Origin: Nitrosomonas communis
Lineage (GTDB): Bacteria; Pseudomonadota; Gammaproteobacteria; Burkholderiales; Nitrosomonadaceae
Assembly: GCF_024102715.1 (NCBI RefSeq)
Contig: NZ_JAGFJM010000005.1
Span: 20,279-84,278 of the forward strand
Reading direction: 5' to 3'
DNA length: 64,000 bases
Shown here: positions 49,320 through 59,348 of the stretch, one piece after another
Position numbering within the stretch: the first letter of the stretch is position 1
Layout of the letters: the number at the start of each line of letters is the position of its first letter
Position numbers and translations under genes: made by a program
Notes under the pieces: model-generated
What the model was told of the DNA's origin: nothing
Seen by the model: only the letters and a program-made list of their open reading frames with translations
The model's database searches: none

Positions 49320-51011
49320 TTACCAGCGAGCATATTCTAAGATGCGCTTATCTCGCCCATAAATATCTGATGAAAAATAAATATTATTTAATTCATCAAT
49401 CCATGTCGTAAGATAAATCAAATAGATAGGTAAGCGTTGGGGTAAATTGACTGTAATCGTTTTGCCGCTTCTTATTTTGGCAACGAGATCAGTCACTGCT
49501 TCTGGTTGATTTAAAACAAACCCTGCCAATTGCAATGGCTTTTCCAAGCGGATACATCCCGAGCTAAACATGCGGATGTCCTTCTGAAACAATTGTTTGG
49601 ATGGTGTATCATGCAGATAGATGCTGAAAGGGTTTGGAAACATAAATTTTATAGTGCCTAATGCATTTTTCTCTCCTGGGTCCTGCCGGAGTACATAAGG
49701 AAAATGCTTGCCTAATGCATGCCAGTTAATCGAGTCTGGATTAAGTGCTTCTGAGCGATTGCCATGACCTGAATAAATTCTTATCCCTTGAGACGTAAAG
49801 TAATGAGAGTTATTTTGTTGCTTGGGTAATAAATCCTTACGCGCAATGCTGTCGGGTATATTCCAGTATGGATTCAGAATAAGATGTGATATGCGACTAT
49901 TGAAACTGGGCGTCGAACGATAATTGCGTCCCACGATAATGCGCATATCCAAAGCATGTTTCCCATATTCAATGGCAGTCAGGCGGAATCCAGCAATATT
50001 GACTAGCAAATAGCGATCGTCCAATTCTCTGGGTAGCCAGCGTAAACGTTCCATATTGACACGCAACTGCTGTATTTTCTGCTCAGGCGTTTTATTTAGC
50101 GCTGCTCGGGTATTTTTTCCAATAACGCCATCAGCATTCAACCCATGCTGCTCCTGGAAGACCTTGACTGCACTTACTAGTTCATCATCGTACTTTTCAC
50201 TGTTACTGGGGACGATATCATATTCAGGATTGCCGTGCATGGCAAAAGCTTGTGCGATTCGTGTGCGGATCTGCGGAATAACCGGATGAATCATGTGCGG
50301 CCGGATAAGAGGTATTTCTGGAATATTCGTCCACTTAATACCATGTGCCACTAACCCACGGTAATGAGCCAGAGCTTGCTTCAGTGCTTGATAATCCTTT
50401 GTTTTAGGGGGCAAGTCTTTCAGGGATGATTTTAAATTGCCGGAAGCAATCGCTTGTTGCAAATAATCTGCTGGATCGAATATCTGTTGTTGAATATGCC
50501 AATCAGGGTCGACCTCAGAGGCTGTCAAATGACCTCTGCGTAAATCTCTGGCAAGCAGCAATAATGCTTGCGTTGTGCACAGCTCGAGTTCAAGCAGAGC
50601 ATGACCCTCGCTACTCTGCTTACGTAGATGTAATAGCTGCGTAAGCTCATAATTTTTGCTATCCAAGCCTTCTTGCTCGGCGGTTGCAATGAATGCTATT
50701 GCAGTATCAAGTTCAGGTGATATGGTATCGATCTGTACCCATACAGGTTGATAATCGCGCATCGCATAAAAGTGTTTTAAAATAGCCAAAGTAATTTTGC
50801 TTGATCCCGCAGGAGAAATTTTATCTAGTTGATTACGCAATGCTTGAGCACTAACTGAAATAGTCGTCTCATCAGCAACTGCAGGGGATAAGCAAAATAC
50901 TCCAATTGCAAAAAAGGCTGTTTGGAATATTCGAATTTTTGCAATTAATATATTAATTTGGATAAAGAAAAACCTCCTATTGCCTTCTAGTTCTTCTAGT
51001 AGACTGCTCAT
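49320..51011 (-). CDS. ldtD: L,D-transpeptidase LdtD (YcbB) type
   Basis: Periplasmic enzyme that makes 3-3 crosslinks in peptidoglycan. It has 563 aa. An N-terminal export helix (IFQTAFFAIGVFCLSPAVA) is followed by a scaffold domain, a peptidoglycan-binding segment (HGLNADGVIGKNTRAALN near 285-305) and the YkuD catalytic domain with IYLHDTPSKQLF and FSSGCIRLEKP, in which the nucleophile Cys is about 486. This matches the large YcbB class and not the small Ldts. It forms a unit with the MepK-like gene. Confidence 0.92.
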   Translation of the reverse strand: MSSLLEELEGNRRFFFIQINILIAKIRIFQTAFFAIGVFCLSPAVADETTISVSAQALRNQLDKISPAGSSKITLAILKHFYAMRDYQPVWVQIDTISPELDTAIAFIATAEQEGLDSKNYELTQLLHLRKQSSEGHALLELELCTTQALLLLARDLRRGHLTASEVDPDWHIQQQIFDPADYLQQAIASGNLKSSLKDLPPKTKDYQALKQALAHYRGLVAHGIKWTNIPEIPLIRPHMIHPVIPQIRTRIAQAFAMHGNPEYDIVPSNSEKYDDELVSAVKVFQEQHGLNADGVIGKNTRAALNKTPEQKIQQLRVNMERLRWLPRELDDRYLLVNIAGFRLTAIEYGKHALDMRIIVGRNYRSTPSFNSRISHLILNPYWNIPDSIARKDLLPKQQNNSHYFTSQGIRIYSGHGNRSEALNPDSINWHALGKHFPYVLRQDPGEKNALGTIKFMFPNPFSIYLHDTPSKQLFQKDIRMFSSGCIRLEKPLQLAGFVLNQPEAVTDLVAKIRSGKTITVNLPQRLPIYLIYLTTWIDELNNIYFSSDIYGRDKRILEYARW

Positions 51012-51262
51012 GAAACGTCAGTTTGAATTTTGCCAATTTATAATAGTTTAACGTTTTACCACATTTTGGTCAGAATTCCTAAGAAAGAACTGCTATATTG
51101 TGGGCTTATTTATTATATGGGAAATTAGATCTATTCAAATTAAACACTGTGACGCGATGATTGGTCGTTGTTGTGCTGTTATATAAAGTTAAGGTCTTAT
51201 TAGGCGTAAGTTTGCTATTTGTTACTGAGGTAGGTAAAAAAAGAAAGGTTATTCAGAAAATC

Positions 51263-51577
51263 ATGAGTATAAAAAAATGGACTGATGAGGAACTCTCATC
51301 GACACACGATAAGCTTGATGCGTGGTGCCTTAAGCATGCCGTTTCTAGTTGGGGGAATCGTCTGTGGCTAATGACTGCGATACTCGGTGCGGTAGCGATT
51401 TCAACGGGCATGGTATTTATTTTTTTTGATGGGATCACGGCACTGAGTATAGTTTTGATCATACTTGGCAGTGTTACTTGCTACACTTGGTATAAAAGTG
51501 AGAAGCAGCGCAAAATCAACATGAATTTCCTGGAGGAACTTAAGGCAGAAATCGCGCGTAGGGCTAAGCGCAGCTAA
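51263..51577 (+). CDS. Small membrane protein of unknown function
   Basis: About 104 residues from the ATG at 51263 (MSIKKWTDEEL). A basic N-terminal stretch is followed by two adjacent hydrophobic helices (LWLMTAILGAVAISTGMVF; ALSIVLIILGSVTCYTWY) and a charged tail KSEKQRKINMNFLEELK. The start is uncertain: the frame stays open up to a GTG/TTG region at 51161, and the ribosome site is weak. No family is recognised. Confidence 0.55.
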   Translation: MSIKKWTDEELSSTHDKLDAWCLKHAVSSWGNRLWLMTAILGAVAISTGMVFIFFDGITALSIVLIILGSVTCYTWYKSEKQRKINMNFLEELKAEIARRAKRS

Positions 51578-52029
51578 GACTGTAAGATAATTATAATTGC
51601 TGAGGATGTGGAAACCCGTGAGCAAGTGAAGCAATATCACGTTTTTCATACTGCTTTGCAAATATACTGGCTGATGCGTTTTTTTCTGCCAGAAGATAGC
51701 GCCTTGCTAGATGAGCATGACAAGGAATACAGTAGGTTGCAATAAGACTGTCATTAGCAATAAAGACATAGTAAATATGGTTTATTTTGTTGGGCGATCC
51801 AATTATAAGCACGAGCAGGAAAGCAGCACTGCCTAACCTCGCTGACGATAAATAGCAACTCTGTACGTACTGCCTTTCTGCCGTCGTAGACGGGCAGTTC
51901 TTTTGCTTAGGCGTCCCTGAGCAAAAAACGAGCTCGCGCTCCCTGAGGAAATCAAAATGGGAGAAATATGTCGAGCCGGCATTTTCATTCCTGCGTTGTA
52001 TTTTTATAGTTAATCGGCTGTACAGAGCG
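51578..52029. other. Stretch between small membrane protein and copA
   Basis: About 450 bases. Directly after the stop of the small membrane protein the same frame stays open for 55 codons (51578-51745, containing IYWLMRFFLPEDSALLDEHD) but lacks a good start; it could be a read-through tail or chance. The remainder holds no ORF that I can support. The copA promoter follows. Confidence 0.35.
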
Positions 52030-52058
52030 TTGACTCATACCCCTGTGGGGTATACGAT
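52030..52058 (+). promoter_or_regulatory. copA promoter
   Basis: -35 TTGACT (52030-52035), a 17-base spacer, and -10 TACGAT (52053-52058). Transcription would start near 52065, leaving a short leader before the ATG at 52096. The normal 17-base spacing argues for repression rather than MerR/CueR-type activation, which needs 19-20. Confidence 0.7.
52037..52053 (+). promoter_or_regulatory. CsoR-type copper operator
   Basis: Perfect palindrome ATACCCC-TGT-GGGGTAT that fills the spacer of the copA promoter. It fits the TACCCC/GGGGTA pattern of CsoR-family operators. No csoR gene is in the window. Copper would release the repressor (inference from the family). Confidence 0.7.
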
Positions 52059-52095
52059 ATTTTCGTTAATGACAGTAAAGGCAAGGAGAATCGAG

Positions 52096-54489
52096 ATGAG
52101 TGCGCTTATGCAAAAGCACATTGAGCTGCCAATAGAGGGGATGACGTGTGCGGCTTGTGCAGCTCGAATCGAAAAAAATCTCAATAAATTGCCAGGTGTG
52201 CGTGCAACAGTCAATTTTGCCAGTGAAAAAACGACAGTAGCGTTTGATGATGCTGCGACACATCCTGAAGATCTGATTCGCTCAATCGAGAAAGCCGGTT
52301 TTCATGTCATTCCTCAGCTAGTTCAGCTTCAGCTCAGTGGTATGACGTGCGCGGCATGCAGTGGCCGCATCGAAAAAGCGTTGCATAAAATTCCTGGCGT
52401 TACTGCTACCGTTAATCTAGCGACAGAAACTGCACATATCAATCTCAATCCAGGCGCCGCAACGGTTGATGATCTGATTGCGTCCGTGGTCAAAGCAGGC
52501 TATGGCGCGCGTGAGATCAGCGAGGCCAGTCGCTCTAAAGAAAAAGCCAGGCGACTCGCAGCATACCAGGCAGAGCTCCGAATGTTCTGGATTTCTGCTG
52601 CGCTCACCTTACCATTTATGCTGCAGATGGTTGGCATGCTAATGGGGGACCATGCTGATCTGTTGCCACGTTGGATACAATGGCTGCTAGCGACACCGGT
52701 ACAGCTCTGGGTGGGGAGGCGCTTCTATATAGGAGCCTGGCATGCATTACGAGGCGGTGGTGCCAATATGGATGTGCTGATCGCATTGGGCACCAGCATG
52801 GCTTATCTCTTCAGTGCAGCCGTTACACTTTTCGCGCTGGATCAGCACGTCTATTTTGAAGCAAGCACAGCCATCATTACGCTGGTATTGCTAGGTAGGC
52901 TGATGGAAGCGCGCGCGAAAAGCAAAACTTCGGCGGCCATCGAAGAACTGATCAAACTGCAGCCTAAAACTGCACGACTTGAGCGTGCGGGTGAAATCAT
53001 CGAAGTTGAAGTCAGTACGCTCAAAGTAGGGGATGTTTTTATCGTGCGGCCCGGCGAGAATCTGCCGGTGGATGGCGTCGTGATCGAAGGCACATCTAGC
53101 GTGAACGAAGCAATGTTGACGGGGGAAAGCCTGCCCGTCGCCAAACGAGTTGGTGCCAAAGTGTTTGCAGCTACTCAGAATCAGCAAGGGCTGCTGAAAT
53201 GCCGTGCCACCAGCGTGGGTGCACATACCCAGCTTGCAGCCATTATTCGCCTGGTAGAGGAAGCGCAGGGTTCCAAAGCGCCGATTCAGCGTATGGCTGA
53301 TACCATTTCAGGCATATTTGTGCCGGTGGTCATGGTGATCAGCATCCTGACCCTGGCATTAACCTGGTGGTTGACAGGGAGTTTCGTGCTATCGTTGATC
53401 AATGCAGTGGCAGTACTAGTCATTGCATGTCCATGCGCCTTAGGTTTAGCAACACCAACAGCCATCATGGTGGGCACCGGGCGCGGTGCGCAAGCGGGCG
53501 TGCTTGTGAAAAATGCTGCCGCCCTCGAGCGCGCCGAAAAAATTCGGGTCTTGATCGTAGATAAGACAGGCACCCTTACGGCAGGGAAACCTGTTGTCAC
53601 CGACGTTATTCCGGCAATTTCAATCACGGAACAAGCATTATTACAGATTGCTGCTACCCTGGAACAAGGCTCAGAGCACCCGCTCGCAAAAGCTGTGCTC
53701 GAGCATGCTGCAAGTATGGCTATCCGACCTCAGCTGGTGAGCCATTTTACAGCGGTGACCGGCAGCGGAGTCACAGGCAGTATCGGTGACACTGAATACA
53801 TGCTTGGCTCACCAAAATTCCTGCAAGCCCATGGCGCGGCTATCGATCAAGCTCGTTTGGCTACGCTTCAGGCTGAAGGCAAGACCGTGGTCACGCTAGC
53901 CGCTCAGTCCGGGGGAGGCTATCAGGTGCTCGGTTATCTCGCCATTGCTGATCGGCTGCGGTCTACCTCGGCGCGGGCAATCGGGCGATTACAGGCGATG
54001 GGCATTGAAGTTGTCATGTTAACTGGCGATAATGCTGCTACTGCTGCTGCTATTGCTAAGCAGGCAGGCATTACTCAGTATCGTGCTGAAGTTTTGCCAC
54101 AAGACAAAGCAACTGAGGTAGCCAGGATAAAGGCAAGTGGCCAATGCATCGGCATGGTTGGGGACGGGATTAACGACGCCCCTGCATTGGCCGCGGCTGA
54201 TGTGAGTTTTGCCATTGGCACCGGCTCTGATGTGGCAATCGAAGCAGCAGATATTACGCTGATGCACAACGACTTGATGAGCGTGGCTGATGCAATTTCA
54301 CTTTCCCGTGCGACCTTGGGCAAAATCCGTCAGAACCTGTTCTTTGCTTTTATCTACAATGTATTAGGTATTCCATTAGCCGCCATTGGCATGCTTAATC
54401 CGATTATCGCGGCTGCAGCCATGGCGATGAGTTCGGTTTCTGTCGTCAGTAATTCGCTGTTGCTAAGACGGTGGCAGGCAGGTGTCTAG
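52096..54489 (+). CDS. copA: Cu+-exporting P1B-type ATPase
   Basis: Pumps cuprous ions from the cytoplasm. It has 797 aa from the ATG at 52096, which has an AAGGAGAA site; earlier in-frame starts fall in the promoter. Two N-terminal metal-binding domains carry [13 protein letters not shown] and [13 protein letters not shown]. The membrane metal site is CPC in [15 protein letters not shown], the phosphorylation site [13 protein letters not shown], the nucleotide motif SEHPLAKAV, and the hinge [17 protein letters not shown]. The gene is complete and stands alone. Copper control fits a copper-dependent ammonia oxidiser but is not proof. Confidence 0.97.
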   Translation: MSALMQKHIELPIEGMTCAACAARIEKNLNKLPGVRATVNFASEKTTVAFDDAATHPEDLIRSIEKAGFHVIPQLVQLQLSGMTCAACSGRIEKALHKIPGVTATVNLATETAHINLNPGAATVDDLIASVVKAGYGAREISEASRSKEKARRLAAYQAELRMFWISAALTLPFMLQMVGMLMGDHADLLPRWIQWLLATPVQLWVGRRFYIGAWHALRGGGANMDVLIALGTSMAYLFSAAVTLFALDQHVYFEASTAIITLVLLGRLMEARAKSKTSAAIEELIKLQPKTARLERAGEIIEVEVSTLKVGDVFIVRPGENLPVDGVVIEGTSSVNEAMLTGESLPVAKRVGAKVFAATQNQQGLLKCRATSVGAHTQLAAIIRLVEEAQGSKAPIQRMADTISGIFVPVVMVISILTLALTWWLTGSFVLSLINAVAVLVIACPCALGLATPTAIMVGTGRGAQAGVLVKNAAALERAEKIRVLIVDKTGTLTAGKPVVTDVIPAISITEQALLQIAATLEQGSEHPLAKAVLEHAASMAIRPQLVSHFTAVTGSGVTGSIGDTEYMLGSPKFLQAHGAAIDQARLATLQAEGKTVVTLAAQSGGGYQVLGYLAIADRLRSTSARAIGRLQAMGIEVVMLTGDNAATAAAIAKQAGITQYRAEVLPQDKATEVARIKASGQCIGMVGDGINDAPALAAADVSFAIGTGSDVAIEAADITLMHNDLMSVADAISLSRATLGKIRQNLFFAFIYNVLGIPLAAIGMLNPIIAAAAMAMSSVSVVSNSLLLRRWQAGV

Positions 54490-54642
54490 GGAAAGTCTGA
54501 ATAAGTGGCCTACTGCACATTACTTCGTTGTACGGCGCTTGTTTTCCGTCTATCTAACGATATGTGGTTTTGCTGAAGCGCGCAAAACTCGCTCGTTATC
54601 TCGGGTTGCGCCTCTGTCCACCTCGCACTGTATCTATTTTGC

Positions 54643-55317
54643 TCAGTTATCCTGCTTACTCGCTTCAGGTTGAGGTGCAGCGGTATGCCCCGTTTCAGCA
54701 GCATGATGATTTGCTGCCCCAAAGAAACTGCCTATTTTGCGCAATACTCCTTTGATCAAGTACCACAATTTAGGCAACAGCCAGATGGCCAGGCCGATAA
54801 AAATAACGAACAAGGTGAGAAAGAGGATCGGGTGATTCAAGGCGGTCCATAAACCACCGAGCACCAGCAAATCTTCACTAATAGAGGCGGACCAGTTCGT
54901 TACTGGTTCGGGCGAGGTGTTGATCATCAGGCGCGTGCCTGTCTTAGTGGCGTGGCTGGTGGCGGCAGCGCCGCCACCGAGAATGCCTGCAGCTATTTCC
55001 AGCGCCGGGGAAACATCTCCCACCATGCCGGCTGCCAGCATGGCGCCTGCAGGAATACGCACGAACGTGTGCAGGGTGTCCCAGGCGCTATCCATCCCCG
55101 GCACCTTGTCGACGAAAAATTGGATTAGATACATCAGCGCAGCCGCGCCAATGATCAATGGATTCTCCAGAACAGTGAGTTCAGCGGGTAAATGAATGTT
55201 GCTGGTAGCGCCGCCGAGTCCCAGCACCAGCATGACTGCATATAAATTGATGCCACTTGCCCACGATGCACCCATGGTCATGGCTAAGGTGGCAACTAAT
55301 GCTTCGTAACCGTTCAT
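54643..55317 (-). CDS. DUF4126 membrane protein
   Basis: 224 residues, mostly membrane helices. The family start ATLAMTMGASWASGINLYA, the DKVPGMDSAWDTLHTFVR motif (near 70-88) and the Gly-rich ILGGGAAATSHATKTGTR are typical of DUF4126. The C-terminus is a hydrophilic His/Ala-rich tail. Function is unknown. It converges with copA with about 150 bases between. Confidence 0.85.
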   Translation of the reverse strand: MNGYEALVATLAMTMGASWASGINLYAVMLVLGLGGATSNIHLPAELTVLENPLIIGAAALMYLIQFFVDKVPGMDSAWDTLHTFVRIPAGAMLAAGMVGDVSPALEIAAGILGGGAAATSHATKTGTRLMINTSPEPVTNWSASISEDLLVLGGLWTALNHPILFLTLFVIFIGLAIWLLPKLWYLIKGVLRKIGSFFGAANHHAAETGHTAAPQPEASKQDN

Positions 55318-55410
55318 TCTGATTTGCTTTTTAAGTTGTGTGGTTGCTTATTATAAAAAGCAGGTAAGGCTGCTTCGTAAAAATGATTAAAACTGCAAAA
55401 GTGATTGACG

Positions 55411-56418
55411 CTACACGCTGGCATCGATCAGCCGTTGTGCTTCAATGCCTGCGCCTAATAAACCCACTTGCGAATTCATGACGACATGCACCGGTATTTC
55501 GCTCATTAGCCCAGCAAAGCGGCCTTTGTTCCGGAAGGCGCGCATGAAGTCACCCTTTTGCAATGTGTCGATAATTCTGGGGGCAATTCCTCCTGCAATA
55601 TAAACTCCGCTCCGGCATAATCCCATGAGCGCCAGATTACCGGCATAGGCGCCATAGATTTCAGCAAATAGCTCCAATGCTTGCAGTGCGATCGGGTGTT
55701 GTTGCTCAAATGCCAGGGTCGTGATGATCGCGCCGCTGTCTTCCTTTAGCTGCATCGCGGTGATGCCAGGAAACCTGATTGAGTCGGTTTGCAGGAAATT
55801 GAAAATATTGGTGAGTCCTGATCCTGAAAGAACCCGTTCAACTGAGACATGGCCAAATTTTTTTGCCAGATAGTCGAGTAATGCCATCTGCAGAGGAGTG
55901 GTCGGGGCAAAATCGATATGTCCTCCTTCGGTCGGTAACGGAATATACCGTTCGCCTTGCCAATGAAGCCAGGCAACCCCCATACCGGTGCCAGCACCTA
56001 GCACGACGCGCATGGCCAATTTACCTGCTAACCCATATTGCAACGTTGCCAGATCATCGCAGGATAATTTTTCAATGCCGAGCGCCACAGCTTCAAAATC
56101 ATTGATCAGTTTTACCCTGGGAATGGAAAACTTGGTCGCAAGCGCTGCCGCATCCATCAACCAGGGCAGATTGGTCAGCTTGGCTTGTTGCGCAACGATC
56201 GGGCCGGCGATCGCAAAACAGGCTGAGGCTGGATAGCGGCTTGCTTTATCCATGCCCGCCTTGCTAAGAAAATCGGCGAGTATTTCATTGAAATCGGCAT
56301 ATGACTGGCTGTCATAGCGCTGCTCGTAGCATGGCTTGGTTTTGCCTTCATCTGCTATCACTACGCGTAATAATGTCTTGGTACCGCCAATATCACCATA
56401 AATTAGGTAGTTACTCAT
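55411..56418 (-). CDS. glk: Glucokinase (ROK-like, bacterial type)
   Basis: Phosphorylates glucose with ATP. It has 335 aa. Key motifs: the phosphate loop GDIGGTKTLLRV near the N-terminus, the substrate region LINDFEAVALG (catalytic Asp), GAGTGMGVAWL, and GGHIDFAP, followed by the Gly-rich YIAGGIAPRI. It matches the Glk family of proteobacteria. mtfA ends four bases upstream on the same strand, so the two form an operon. Confidence 0.93.
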   Translation of the reverse strand: MSNYLIYGDIGGTKTLLRVVIADEGKTKPCYEQRYDSQSYADFNEILADFLSKAGMDKASRYPASACFAIAGPIVAQQAKLTNLPWLMDAAALATKFSIPRVKLINDFEAVALGIEKLSCDDLATLQYGLAGKLAMRVVLGAGTGMGVAWLHWQGERYIPLPTEGGHIDFAPTTPLQMALLDYLAKKFGHVSVERVLSGSGLTNIFNFLQTDSIRFPGITAMQLKEDSGAIITTLAFEQQHPIALQALELFAEIYGAYAGNLALMGLCRSGVYIAGGIAPRIIDTLQKGDFMRAFRNKGRFAGLMSEIPVHVVMNSQVGLLGAGIEAQRLIDASV

Positions 56419-56421
56419 CGG

Positions 56422-57207
56422 TTACCTCCTCTTTGTCGATGTTGGCCATCGTGCTGCCGGGTCTTGCCGGTAAAATGCAACCAATTGCTGATAGACATCA
56501 GGGAAACAGTGCTTTATTTCAACCGGTTTGACAAAAAAAGCTTCGCTCAATACCGCAAAAAATTCTGCCGGGCTAGTGGCGGCATAGGGATCAATCGCTA
56601 ACGTATCCCCTTTATCGACTTGCTTACAGAAAACCTCAAACGCTTGGCTAAAGATCGCAGTCCAGGCGCGTGCATCCATATTGCTATGGAGCGGGGGAAA
56701 ACCATTGGCTGCGCCGTTTAACATATCCAGTTTGTGGGCAAATTCGTGTATCACCACATTATATCCCTGTTTATTGGTGGTATCGGTGACATCTTCCCAG
56801 GAAAGAATGACAGGTCCAGCAGCCCAGGATTCACCCGAAGCGATCATATGCACCGTATGGACAATACCATGTTCGTCGGTATATTCATGGTCGAGGATAA
56901 ATTTTCCTGGGTAGACTATGATTTCTAACCAGTCGTGATAGTAATCCAGATCCAGTTTTAGAATCAGAAGACAAGCCTGCGCTGCAATCATCACCCCCAT
57001 TTCTTCCGTGATGATTAAACCTTGCGCACCGTTTATTTTCTTGTCGTGCAGGAAAATTGCTGTCCATTGCCGCAGCTGTATGATTTCAAGCTGGGTTAAT
57101 CCATGTAGAAAGGGCAATCGTGTCCAAACATCCTGCCAAATGATTTCAGGTATCGATGCATGCTTGAGGATACGCTGTCGCCGCCAATTTTTTAGATGCC
57201 ATGTCAT
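56422..57207 (-). CDS. mtfA: MtfA zinc peptidase (Mlc titration factor)
   Basis: A 261-residue M90-family metallopeptidase. The zinc motif HEFAH is in NVVIHEFAHKLDMLNGAANG with a third ligand expected in the C-terminal EAFFVKP region. In E. coli MtfA binds the glucose repressor Mlc. The start ATG at 57207 is the only good one (MTWHLKNWRRQ). It is joined to glk downstream, which supports a role in glucose control; no mlc gene is in the window. Confidence 0.92.
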   Translation of the reverse strand: MTWHLKNWRRQRILKHASIPEIIWQDVWTRLPFLHGLTQLEIIQLRQWTAIFLHDKKINGAQGLIITEEMGVMIAAQACLLILKLDLDYYHDWLEIIVYPGKFILDHEYTDEHGIVHTVHMIASGESWAAGPVILSWEDVTDTTNKQGYNVVIHEFAHKLDMLNGAANGFPPLHSNMDARAWTAIFSQAFEVFCKQVDKGDTLAIDPYAATSPAEFFAVLSEAFFVKPVEIKHCFPDVYQQLVAFYRQDPAARWPTSTKRR

Positions 57208-57512
57208 AACGCTTCAGGCCGCTTAGAGGATGGAAATGAAAGGATGGTAGAACGAACGTGCTGGCTATGTCATCCACTTCACGTTCAGGACAAAAGCATG
57301 CCTTAGCCATGCGGGATTTTTTATATTGAAAACTTGAAACTGAGCCATGATTGGTTTAAGGTCTAGTTTGTCGCCAATAAGCACAGAAGTTGTGGACAAA
57401 TCGTGATGAGCGCTGTGTGGTAGCTTTATTTATGAAACTACCGTTTGTTTATCAAAACTTTGTTTTCACAGATGCTGAGTCGGACATTAACCAGCCAGAA
57501 AGGACTCTCGAC
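57208..57512. other. Divergent intergenic region, mtfA / SRPBCC gene
   Basis: About 300 bases. A frame open from 57390 continues into the SRPBCC gene but its first 41 residues do not look conserved. A small palindrome (GCATG...CATGC, near 57296-57312) followed by a T6 tract lies near the middle; no plus-strand gene precedes it, so it is not assigned. Confidence 0.4.
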
Positions 57513-58022
57513 ATGTTCAATTTAGGCTCCATGCTCAACTTGGGTTCTACAGAACCAGTCATAGGTAGTGCTTCTACTTTAGTAGAATGTTCGGCCATGG
57601 ATTTATTCAAATATCTGGGTGACGATCTCTTTCAAAATTATCCCAAATGGTCACCAGAGGTCAAAGAACTGGAACAGCTCACGCCTGGTCCAGTGCAACT
57701 GGGAACGTTGGGGCGGCAGGTGCGCGTCGACCAGGGACGCCGTTCTGAATCCCGCTTTAAAATTTTTGCTTATGAACCGGGTGAGCGCTTAACGCTGGTT
57801 GGCGTGTCCGATCCCTTTCGCTGTACCTATAAATTGCAGGATGCCAATTCTATGAAATCAACCAGGCTGACGTTTACTTTCGAGCTGCTTGAGCTATTGG
57901 TAGTCATGCGGCCTTTCGAGGCATTAGTCCGTGTTGCCATAAAAGAGGGCGCTGGGCGAACGGTGCAGAATATCAAGCGGCTGGTTGAAGCAGATAAAGC
58001 CATGAAGACTTCCGCTACGTGA
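57513..58022 (+). CDS. SRPBCC-superfamily (polyketide cyclase/START-like) protein
   Basis: 169 aa from the ATG at 57513, which has AAGGACT eight bases upstream. Features of the helix-grip fold: the start TLVECSAMDLFKYL, FQNYPKWSPEVKELE, the strand run VRVDQGRRSESRF, and a long C-terminal helix (GAGRTVQNIKRLVEAD). These proteins bind hydrophobic ligands or take part in aromatic ring chemistry. The downstream O-methyltransferase hints at a small modification pathway, but no polyketide synthase is visible. Confidence 0.75.
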   Translation: MFNLGSMLNLGSTEPVIGSASTLVECSAMDLFKYLGDDLFQNYPKWSPEVKELEQLTPGPVQLGTLGRQVRVDQGRRSESRFKIFAYEPGERLTLVGVSDPFRCTYKLQDANSMKSTRLTFTFELLELLVVMRPFEALVRVAIKEGAGRTVQNIKRLVEADKAMKTSAT

Positions 58023-58116
58023 TGCAGTATAGAAACTCAAATAACCAATAATTGTTAATAAATCAATACTGATGCTTGACTGGTGCTACCAGGCAAGCGG
58101 AGTAAAAGGAGGAGGG

Positions 58117-59151
58117 ATGGCGCAAGATACTTTACCCGGCATTCAAATACCAAAAGTCGATGACCGTCCGGTCTGGGATGTGGTATTTGCGATTTATGGT
58201 TATCCAGCACTGCTTCTGGCGCATCGGTTGAAAGTTTTTGCTCTCCTGGCCAAGGGTGCGCGTACTTTGCCGGAAATTTGCGAAGCGCTGAATATTAAGC
58301 AGCGCCCGGCCGAGGCCATATTGACTGCAGCGACTGCCTTGGGTTTTCTGTCTTTGCAAGCAGGGCGCTATGCTCTGACGCCAGTTAGCGAAGAATATCT
58401 GCTCGAAAGCAGTCCAAACTACTTCGGATTTTTCTGGGATCTGATGATCGACAATTACCAGGTGAGCACCTTTGCTGGGCTGGAGAAGGCAATTCTCACC
58501 GATGCACCTCAGGCTTACGGCGGTGGTGATATTTTTAAATCGCATGAAGAGCAGATCGAGTTGCTGCGCCGCTTTACCTGCGGGATGCACAGTATCAGCA
58601 TGACGCCGGCGCTTGTCTGGCCGCAAGTCATGGATTTTTCCCGACACAAGATGATGCTTGACATTGGCGGAGGTTCTGGCGCGCATTCGATTGGTGCTGC
58701 CTTGCGCATACCCCATTTACAGGCACGTATCTTGGATTTTCCGCAAGTATGTGAAATGGCTCAAAACTACATTGTTCAGTATAGCTTGCAAGAGCGCATC
58801 AAAACCTCAGAGGCTAACATTTGGCAAGATCACTGGCCTGCAGCCGATCTTCATTTTTTCTCGAATATGTTTCACGATTGGCTGCCAGAGAAATGCCATT
58901 TTCTGACAGCGAAAAGCTTCAACAGCCTTGAATCAGGAGGACGGATCATTATCCATGAAATGCTTTATAACGATGATAAAACCGGTCCTTTTGCCTCTGC
59001 AGCATTCAGCATGATGATGATGGGCTGGACTGAGGGCAAGCAATATTCCGGTCAGGAGTTGTCTGCCATGTTGAAGGAAATCGGATTTGTTGAAATACAA
59101 ATCCTTAAAGCCTTCGGTTATTACAGCATCGTAACCGGCCTCAAGCCTTAG
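58117..59151 (+). CDS. Plant-type O-methyltransferase (class II, ASMT-like)
   Basis: SAM-dependent methyltransferase of 344 aa from the ATG at 58117 (AGGAGG just upstream). An N-terminal dimerisation winged helix (VFALLAKGARTLPEICEALN) precedes the SAM site MLDIGGGSGAHSIGAAL, and the catalytic part has FFSNMFHDWLPEKC with the general-base His. GGRIIIHEMLYNDD follows. The family methylates hydroxyl groups of aromatic small molecules. The substrate is unknown. It lies 94 bases after the SRPBCC gene. Confidence 0.88.
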   Translation: MAQDTLPGIQIPKVDDRPVWDVVFAIYGYPALLLAHRLKVFALLAKGARTLPEICEALNIKQRPAEAILTAATALGFLSLQAGRYALTPVSEEYLLESSPNYFGFFWDLMIDNYQVSTFAGLEKAILTDAPQAYGGGDIFKSHEEQIELLRRFTCGMHSISMTPALVWPQVMDFSRHKMMLDIGGGSGAHSIGAALRIPHLQARILDFPQVCEMAQNYIVQYSLQERIKTSEANIWQDHWPAADLHFFSNMFHDWLPEKCHFLTAKSFNSLESGGRIIIHEMLYNDDKTGPFASAAFSMMMMGWTEGKQYSGQELSAMLKEIGFVEIQILKAFGYYSIVTGLKP

Positions 59152-59348
59152 ATTATTGCTTGGTTGCAGCCATCCATAGCACCCAGCACTTGATCAATTG
59201 CTCGCTGGGTTTGCTGGCCGCAGAGTTGGCCACAAGTGCAGGGGTAAATTGACGATCGTTTGATTTACGGTCATTCAACGCCGCAGCCGATTCGCTACAA
59301 TAGCCAGTAGAAAGACAATGCACAAAACATAATAGAAAGGAGTGCCTA

